A stretch of DNA of 10,874 nt from Clostridiaceae bacterium. GTDB taxonomy: Bacteria > Bacillota > Clostridia > Oscillospirales > Acutalibacteraceae. The notes beneath the pieces were generated by a model. That model saw only the letters and a list, made by a program, of their open reading frames with translations, ran no database searches and had not been told where the DNA came from. The number at the start of each line of letters is the position of its first letter. The stretch's first letter is position 1. Made by a program: the position numbers and the translations under genes. Positions 7,473 through 10,874 of the stretch are shown piece by piece. Location of the stretch: NCBI GenBank assembly GCA_904502175.1, contig CAJGDU010000025.1, positions 1 through 10,874 on the forward strand, read 5' to 3'.

Positions 7473-8663
7473 TTATTGTGTCAGTCGTTCATAGAGCCGT
7501 TCGATGGCCCTGGCGTTCGAGATTTCTGCTGCCAGATCCTCGGGGTCTTTCAGGTCCAGTTCCCCGATGCCGCCGAGTTTCAGCGGCACCTCTGTCTGCA
7601 GGACTTCGCTCTCTCCGCTCAGAAAACGGTTATACAAAAGGCATGTTTTTTCATAGATGAGAATGGAGTCCTCTGTACAGAGGGACGGCAGCGCGTCCAG
7701 CAGCTGCGCTGTTTTATTGTTGGCGATCTGCGTCCCGTTCGACACGAGCACCGCTTTGTCCGCCCGCAAAAACGGAAGAATGATGCGCTCGGAGGTGTCG
7801 AAGGACAGGTCCAGGACAACGATGCTGAACCGTCCGGACTCCTCGACCAGGTCGAGAAGCGTGACGATCTCTTCTCCGGTCATATCGAAAAGCACACTGG
7901 GCGTGACCGGAGGGACAATATAGGACAGCCCCTCTTCCTCCGTCTGGATGGCGCGGTCCAGGACCGCGTCCGGCGCATACTTGCGCCCTCTCAGTGCCAA
8001 AACCACGTCTTCCATGGTGTAGAGGTCGTCGCCTGACCGGGAAGCCTGCCGACCCGGAAAGGTCTGCAGGTCCAGGTACAGGACATGGCGGGAGTGGCGC
8101 ACACAGCATTCCGCAAAAGCGCGGGCCGCCGTCGATGTGCCGGTCCCCCCGGCCGCAGACGTGAACAGCGCGATCCTGCAGCTGCCTTTCCGGCCCTGGT
8201 CCGCGCCACCCCGAACCGGTTTTTCCGGCTCCTTGTCCGCGGCCTCGCCGGTTTCCGCCACAGCTTTGAGGATGCGGGTCCGCCACTCCGCTGCACTGCG
8301 GTAGCGACAGTATACAGTGAGCCTGTCGTAGGAAGGCTCCGGGTCCAGATCGACTCCGTTTTCTGCCAGAGCCGCCCTCCGGGCCTGTTCCTGTTCCCAT
8401 TGCTTTTCCGTCTGCATGCGGTCCGCGAGGCGAAACACGGCAACATCTTCCGGAACGGGCAGTGTTTCGTATTCTTCGGGGGTAATACTGTCCGGCTCCA
8501 GCAGGATGACCCTGATGCGAAACAGGTCTGCCGCTTTCAGCGCTTTGGGCAGATCCGGGAACAGATAGACCTCGAACTCTCCGGGGAATTCCTCCATGAG
8601 GACAGAACGGAACCGTTCGAAAAACTCCCGGTTTCCATCGGTAACGCCGATGCGAACTGCCAC
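7473..8663 (-). CDS. tadZ: TadZ/CpaE-like pilus localisation protein with degenerate P-loop
   Basis: A 396-residue protein with a receiver-like N-terminal domain (about 2-80, starting VRIGVTDGNREFFERF) and a C-terminal MinD/ParA-like domain (about 160-396). In Tad systems such proteins mark the pilus site in the cell. In the ATPase part the loop at 171-177 is AGGTGTS where ParA/MinD proteins have KGGxGKT: both lysines are absent. Other landmarks remain: VLYLDLQ with Asp198, and FSIVVLDLSFD with Asp285. TadZ relatives are known to have atypical P-loops, so it may still bind nucleotide or act as a pure scaffold. I chose GTG 8663 because GGGAGG (8673-8678) lies nine bases upstream and the receiver domain begins there. 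The frame runs on upstream to ATG 8768, but that has no ribosome binding site and crosses a repeat. First gene of the pilus operon. Confidence 0.87.
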   Translation of the reverse strand: MAVRIGVTDGNREFFERFRSVLMEEFPGEFEVYLFPDLPKALKAADLFRIRVILLEPDSITPEEYETLPVPEDVAVFRLADRMQTEKQWEQEQARRAALAENGVDLDPEPSYDRLTVYCRYRSAAEWRTRILKAVAETGEAADKEPEKPVRGGADQGRKGSCRIALFTSAAGGTGTSTAARAFAECCVRHSRHVLYLDLQTFPGRQASRSGDDLYTMEDVVLALRGRKYAPDAVLDRAIQTEEEGLSYIVPPVTPSVLFDMTGEEIVTLLDLVEESGRFSIVVLDLSFDTSERIILPFLRADKAVLVSNGTQIANNKTAQLLDALPSLCTEDSILIYEKTCLLYNRFLSGESEVLQTEVPLKLGGIGELDLKDPEDLAAEISNARAIERLYERLTQ

Positions 8664-8672
8664 GTTGGCTCG

Positions 8673-8678
8673 CCTCCC
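8673..8678 (-). promoter_or_regulatory. Ribosome binding site that sets the GTG start of tadZ
   Basis: GGGAGG on the minus strand, nine bases before GTG 8663. It is the reason for preferring the GTG over the in-frame ATG at 8768, which has no such box. A second GGAGGAG stretch at about 8690-8696 is too far from the GTG to serve it. Confidence 0.75.
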
Positions 8679-8705
8679 TTTCCGCTTGTCTCCTCCACAG
8701 TGACA

Positions 8706-8767
8706 GGTCAGAAACAGCGACGCAACGCTTTTTTGCCGAACGGTCAGAAACAGCGGCCGAACGGTCA
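8706..8767 (-). repeat. Interlocking direct repeats upstream of the Tad operon
   Basis: On the minus strand TGACCGTTCGGC occurs twice (8767-8756 and 8746-8735), 21 bases apart, and CGCTGTTTCTGACC occurs twice (8755-8742 and 8719-8706), 36 bases apart. Together they give the order A-B-A-spacer-B, with TGACC occurring three times. The copies are perfect. They lie 43-105 bases before the tadZ start, so they may be operator sites or part of the leader RNA. Both spacings are multiples of three and the frame is open, so they could alternatively be coding if tadZ starts at ATG 8768 (repeated TVR and LFLT in that reading). Confidence 0.8.
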
Positions 8768-8795
8768 TTATGCAGCTCGTTTTTGCGCAAAAGAC
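8767..8795 (-). promoter_or_regulatory. Candidate promoter region of the Tad operon
   Basis: The most promoter-like spot before tadZ: TG-CATAAT on the minus strand (hexamer 8772-8767) as a possible -10. At 17 bases spacing the -35 position reads GTCTTT, a poor match, so the promoter would be weak or activator-dependent. A perfect 12-base palindrome TTTTGCGCAAAA (8781-8792) lies between them and could bind a dimeric regulator. No other AT-rich -10 is seen between here and tadZ. Confidence 0.3.
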
Positions 8796-8833
8796 GCAGC
8801 GTTTTTACGCATCCGGCTTTTGAAAATGGGCGC

Positions 8834-8866
8834 AAAAAAAGACCCTCTCCAAAACGGAGAAGGTCT
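8834..8866 (-). terminator. Rho-independent terminator after the 47-residue protein gene
   Basis: An imperfect inverted repeat (AGACC, mismatch, TCTCC, five-base loop, GGAGA, mismatch, GGTCT) at 8840-8866 is followed on the minus strand by seven T's (8840-8834). Orientation fits termination of the 9051-8908 transcript, separating it from the Tad operon. On the plus strand the hairpin is followed by A's, so it would not work that way. Confidence 0.8.
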
Positions 8867-8907
8867 CAAAAAAGGTTTGATGATTCAGTTTTGTCGGGTC
8901 GTTCGAC

Positions 8908-9051
8908 TCAGTCCTCATCCTCCAGCCGGATCCTCACCCCTCTGGGTTTATTTGCCCAGACGGTGGCAGCGGTGACAAAGGCCAGGGCCGCCGTTCCCAC
9001 AATGGCAGAAATGGCGATGATGGCAATGGTGGCTTTCTTGACGGTTTTCAT
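8908..9051 (-). CDS. 47-residue single-span membrane protein of unknown function
   Basis: A small gene with a good ribosome binding site (GGAGG, eight bases before ATG 9051) and its own terminator downstream. The protein has a basic N-terminus (MKTVKKA), one hydrophobic segment at about 8-32 rich in Ile/Ala/Val, and a short polar tail that is basic (KPRGVRIR) then acidic (LEDED). With positive N-terminus it could be a membrane anchor with the tail outside, or a signal peptide. An ATG 18 bases further upstream (9069) overlaps the ribosome binding site and is less likely. It lacks the glycine-glutamate signal of Flp pilins, so I do not count it as pilin. Upstream TATACT (9097-9092) may be its -10, without a convincing -35. 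I do not recognise a family. Confidence 0.65.
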   Translation of the reverse strand: MKTVKKATIAIIAISAIVGTAALAFVTAATVWANKPRGVRIRLEDED

Positions 9052-9120
9052 AAAGAGGTCCTCCCTCATAGTGTTCTTTTCAACAGAGAACAGTATATCA
9101 TAAAAAAGATAAAAAAGTGC

Positions 9121-9149
9121 TTGCATTTCAAAAAACGGTATGATATAGT
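9121..9149 (+). promoter_or_regulatory. Promoter of the solitary 5S rRNA gene
   Basis: TTGCAT (9121-9126), a 17-base spacer and TATAGT (9144-9149) make a good sigma-A-type promoter. Transcription would begin near 9156, about 20 bases before mature 5S. The upstream 9102-9118 stretch is A-rich on this strand, as an UP element would be; this last point is inference. Confidence 0.75.
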
Positions 9150-9156
9150 ATTGAAC

Positions 9157-9170
9157 GTTCCGCAAGGAAC
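9157..9170 (+). other. GCAA-loop hairpin in the 5S leader
   Basis: GTTCC-GCAA-GGAAC forms a five-base-pair stem closed by a GNRA-type tetraloop, seven bases before the 5S gene and right at the predicted transcription start. It could protect the 5' end or guide 5S maturation; this role is inference. Confidence 0.55.
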
Positions 9171-9176
9171 ACACCA

Positions 9177-9292
<116 letters not shown>

Positions 9293-9303
9293 ATAAAGAT
9301 AGA

Positions 9304-9332
9304 ACCAGGCCAACAGGCCTGGTTTTTTCTTT
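9304..9332 (+). terminator. First 5S terminator
   Basis: A perfect eight-base-pair stem ACCAGGCC/GGCCTGGT (9304-9311 with 9316-9323), AACA loop, followed by T's interrupted by one C. It begins 12 bases after 5S. Textbook intrinsic terminator on the plus strand. Confidence 0.92.
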
Positions 9333-9341
9333 GTTCTGTGC

Positions 9342-9367
9342 AGCTCCGGCTTTAGCCGGAGTTTTTT
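9342..9367 (+). terminator. Second, tandem terminator between 5S and the SDR gene
   Basis: CTCCGGC-TTTA-GCCGGAG (9344-9361) followed by six T's on the plus strand. It backs up the first terminator. On the minus strand the hairpin directly follows the SDR stop but has no T-run after it, so it would stop that transcript only weakly. Confidence 0.85.
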
Positions 9368-9368
9368 C

Positions 9369-10139
9369 TTACAGGAAAGCGCCGTTGCAGACTTGCAGGA
9401 CCTGGCCTTTCACATGTTTTCCGAGGTCGGAGGCCAGGAACAGGCAGGCATTTGCCTGGTCTATGGGGTCGCACTCCGGGCCGGGGAAGTAGACAAAGTG
9501 CTGGCTGTACTCCAGCATTTTCGCGCCGCCGGGCTGTTCGCCGGCCTTGTTCGCAAGGTGGGCCGGTGTCACGGTCGCGCCGGGCGCCACCGCGTTGATG
9601 CGGATGTTGGTGTCAATGAGGCGCATGGCCACATTCTTCGTCAGGGTGTTGATCGCCCCCTTGGAAGACGTGTAGGAGGCACCGCAGAACGGCCGGTCTC
9701 CGTTGACGGAAGAGATGTTGATGATGCATCCCTCGTTTTTCGGAAGGAACACCTTCAGCGCCTCTCGGATGAACCGGAAGGGGCCGAAGACGTTGGTCTG
9801 ATAGACGTGTTCCAGCCACTCGTCATCCGTCTCGTCGATCATCTTCTGTTCGCCGATGGCGGCGTTGTTGATGACAATGTCCAGGTCGCCATAGGTGTCG
9901 AGCGCCGTCTGAATGACCTTTTTGACATCGTCGAGGTTCTTGTTGTCTGCGACCACGCCGGTCACATCATAGCCTTTGGCGCGGATGTCCGCGACGGCGG
10001 CATCCAGCTTCTCTTTTCCGCGGGCCGTCATGACGACTTTGGCGCCTTCACTGGCAAACAGTTCCGCCATGGTCTGACCCATGCCGTAGCTGGCGCCGGA
10101 AACGATGGTCACTTTGCCATCCAGCATTTTTTCTTTCAT
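9369..10139 (-). CDS. Short-chain dehydrogenase/reductase
   Basis: A 256-residue classical SDR, an NAD(P)-dependent oxidoreductase acting on an alcohol or carbonyl substrate in the cytoplasm. The cofactor glycine motif is GASYGMGQ (15-22), NNAAIG lies at 91-96, the active site has Ser143, Tyr156 and Lys160 (YTSSK) with the normal 13-residue Ser-Tyr gap, and APGATVTP follows at 185-192. Arg40 after the second strand suggests NADP(H) preference; this is inference. Length is normal. Start ATG 10139 has GGAGG nine bases upstream. It lies 28 bases after the flavoprotein gene and is the last gene of that operon, converging on the 5S unit. FabG-like sequences look similar, but no fatty-acid genes are near, so the substrate stays open. 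Confidence 0.92.
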   Translation of the reverse strand: MKEKMLDGKVTIVSGASYGMGQTMAELFASEGAKVVMTARGKEKLDAAVADIRAKGYDVTGVVADNKNLDDVKKVIQTALDTYGDLDIVINNAAIGEQKMIDETDDEWLEHVYQTNVFGPFRFIREALKVFLPKNEGCIINISSVNGDRPFCGASYTSSKGAINTLTKNVAMRLIDTNIRINAVAPGATVTPAHLANKAGEQPGGAKMLEYSQHFVYFPGPECDPIDQANACLFLASDLGKHVKGQVLQVCNGAFL

Positions 10140-10167
10140 ATGTAATATCCTCCGCTAAAGGTTCGTA

Positions 10168-10710
10168 TTATTTGAGCGATGCACCAAACCGGTAAGCCCG
10201 CTCCGCGGCGCGGTCGTTTCCTGCCGCTTCCCCTGCATCGTTGATGCCTCCGCAGAACAGGCTGTCGACGAACTCCGCTTTTTCAAAGCAGTCGACCCAG
10301 CCCTGCAGGCCGGCTTCCGCCCGCTCCGGAACGAATGCCTCGTCCTCAGCCGCAACAGAAAGCATGTACACATTGCGGAACTTGTAGTCCGTCGGGAACA
10401 GCGGGTTCAGCCGGTCCAGAAGCGTCTTCATCTGGCCGCTCATTTCGTAGTAATAGATGGGGGTCGCGAACACCACGGTGTCGGCGCCTTTCACTTTTTC
10501 CGCAAGCAGGTTTGCATCGTCCTTCAGGACACACTCCTGCGTTTTCTGACAGGCCAGACAGCCGACACAGAACCCCATGGTTTTCCCTTTCAGGCTGACG
10601 ACTTCGACCTCATGGCCCGCTTCTCTCGCGCCGGCAGTCAGTCTCTCGGTCAGAAACTCGGAATTGCTCTTTGCGCGAAGACTCGTGGAAATGACAAGCA
10701 CTTTGCTCAT
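10168..10710 (-). CDS. Iron-sulfur-flavoprotein-like NAD(P)H:FMN oxidoreductase
   Basis: A 180-residue flavodoxin-fold protein of the NADPH-dependent FMN reductase superfamily. The FMN phosphate loop is STSLRAKSNSEFL (8-20) and the second flavin-contact loop is TPIYYYEMSGQMKTLLDR (83-100). Between them lies Cys48-x2-Cys51-x2-Cys54-x5-Cys60 followed by DD, the compact cysteine motif known from archaeal and clostridial iron-sulfur flavoproteins, so a [4Fe-4S] cluster is likely in addition to FMN. Such proteins pass electrons between ferredoxin-like partners or NAD(P)H and acceptors; the partner here is unknown. Start ATG 10710 has AAGGAG seven bases upstream, 11 bases after the hydrolase stop, so it is co-transcribed with its neighbours. 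Confidence 0.9.
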   Translation of the reverse strand: MSKVLVISTSLRAKSNSEFLTERLTAGAREAGHEVEVVSLKGKTMGFCVGCLACQKTQECVLKDDANLLAEKVKGADTVVFATPIYYYEMSGQMKTLLDRLNPLFPTDYKFRNVYMLSVAAEDEAFVPERAEAGLQGWVDCFEKAEFVDSLFCGGINDAGEAAGNDRAAERAYRFGASLK

Positions 10711-10721
10711 GATGTGTCTCC

Positions 10722-10874
10722 TTATTTCAGGTTGGTCTCAAAGAAGTTCTGCAGTTTATCGAAGGGGATGACGTTGTTCTCGCCGCCGTCGTAGAGGTCG
10801 GTGTGAACGGCACCCGGAATGACGTACAGTTCCTTGTTGTCCGCGTACTTGGAGTCCTTGATCATGTTCTCGTA
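10722..10874 (-). CDS. Alpha/beta hydrolase, C-terminal end only
   Basis: Fifty residues and a TAA stop of a gene that enters from the right edge, so the N-terminus, nucleophile and acid are outside. The visible part reads as the last strand and helix of an alpha/beta hydrolase: KELYVIPGAVHTDLYD, with the histidine (residue 24 of this fragment) in the place of the catalytic base, then a final helix FDKLQNFFETNLK. This ending is common in dienelactone-hydrolase-like and YcjY-like esterases of bacteria. It is the upstream partner of the flavoprotein and SDR genes in one operon. Confidence 0.75.
   Translation of the reverse strand, partial: YENMIKDSKYADNKELYVIPGAVHTDLYDGGENNVIPFDKLQNFFETNLK

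Noticed and set aside
7714..8835. Second long minus-strand frame overlapping tadZ
   Set aside because: Its product is Arg/Gly/Pro-rich without domain pattern, while the tadZ frame has receiver-like and MinD-like landmarks and a good ribosome binding site.
8908..9051. The 47-residue protein as a second Flp pilin
   Set aside because: It lacks the glycine-glutamate signal and the amphipathic tail of Flp proteins, and it has its own terminator before the Tad operon.

Overview
The window comes from a GC-rich bacterial chromosome, most likely a Clostridia-type Firmicute. The evidence is gene content: a Tad (type IVb) pilus operon of the monoderm layout, with a Flp1-like mini-pilin and a large DUF5702-type protein and no outer-membrane secretin, plus a 5S rRNA gene of Firmicutes type and strong GGAGG ribosome binding sites. 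Genus cannot be told from the sequence alone.

Positions 1-8663 hold a tightly packed minus-strand Tad operon. In transcription order it is tadZ/cpaE-like (8663-7473), tadA/cpaF (7461-6190), tadB (6266-5460), tadC (5447-4593), a 73-residue Flp1-like pilin (4580-4359), a TadE-like pseudopilin (4405-3836), an 890-residue DUF5702-like membrane-anchored protein (3822-1150), a small lipoprotein (1160-606) and a second TadE-like pseudopilin that runs off the left edge (628-1). Genes are 11-13 bases apart or overlap, so they are probably co-transcribed and partly translationally coupled. TadA is the assembly ATPase, TadB and TadC the inner-membrane platform, TadZ the localisation/scaffold protein, Flp the main pilin, and the TadE-like proteins minor pilins. 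DUF5702 and the lipoprotein are probable surface or envelope accessory parts. No prepilin peptidase, CpaB/RcpC or secretin is visible; a peptidase is needed and must lie further left or elsewhere.

Positions 8664-9176 are mostly regulatory: in-phase direct repeats ahead of tadZ, a 12-base palindrome, a minus-strand terminator, a 47-residue single-span membrane protein gene (9051-8908), and a promoter for the next gene. Positions 9121-9367 form a self-contained, plus-strand, solitary 5S rRNA unit: promoter, short leader hairpin, 5S gene and two tandem terminators.

Positions 9369-10874 hold a separate minus-strand operon: the C-terminus of an alpha/beta hydrolase entering from the right edge, an iron-sulfur-flavoprotein-like FMN oxidoreductase (10710-10168) and a short-chain dehydrogenase/reductase (10139-9369). 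Its substrate is unknown. It converges on the 5S unit.

Nothing here is clearly a wholly new system. The best leads are the TadZ-like protein lacking both P-loop lysines, the repeats ahead of the pilus operon, the lipoprotein embedded between pilus genes, and the unresolved start of the first TadE gene.
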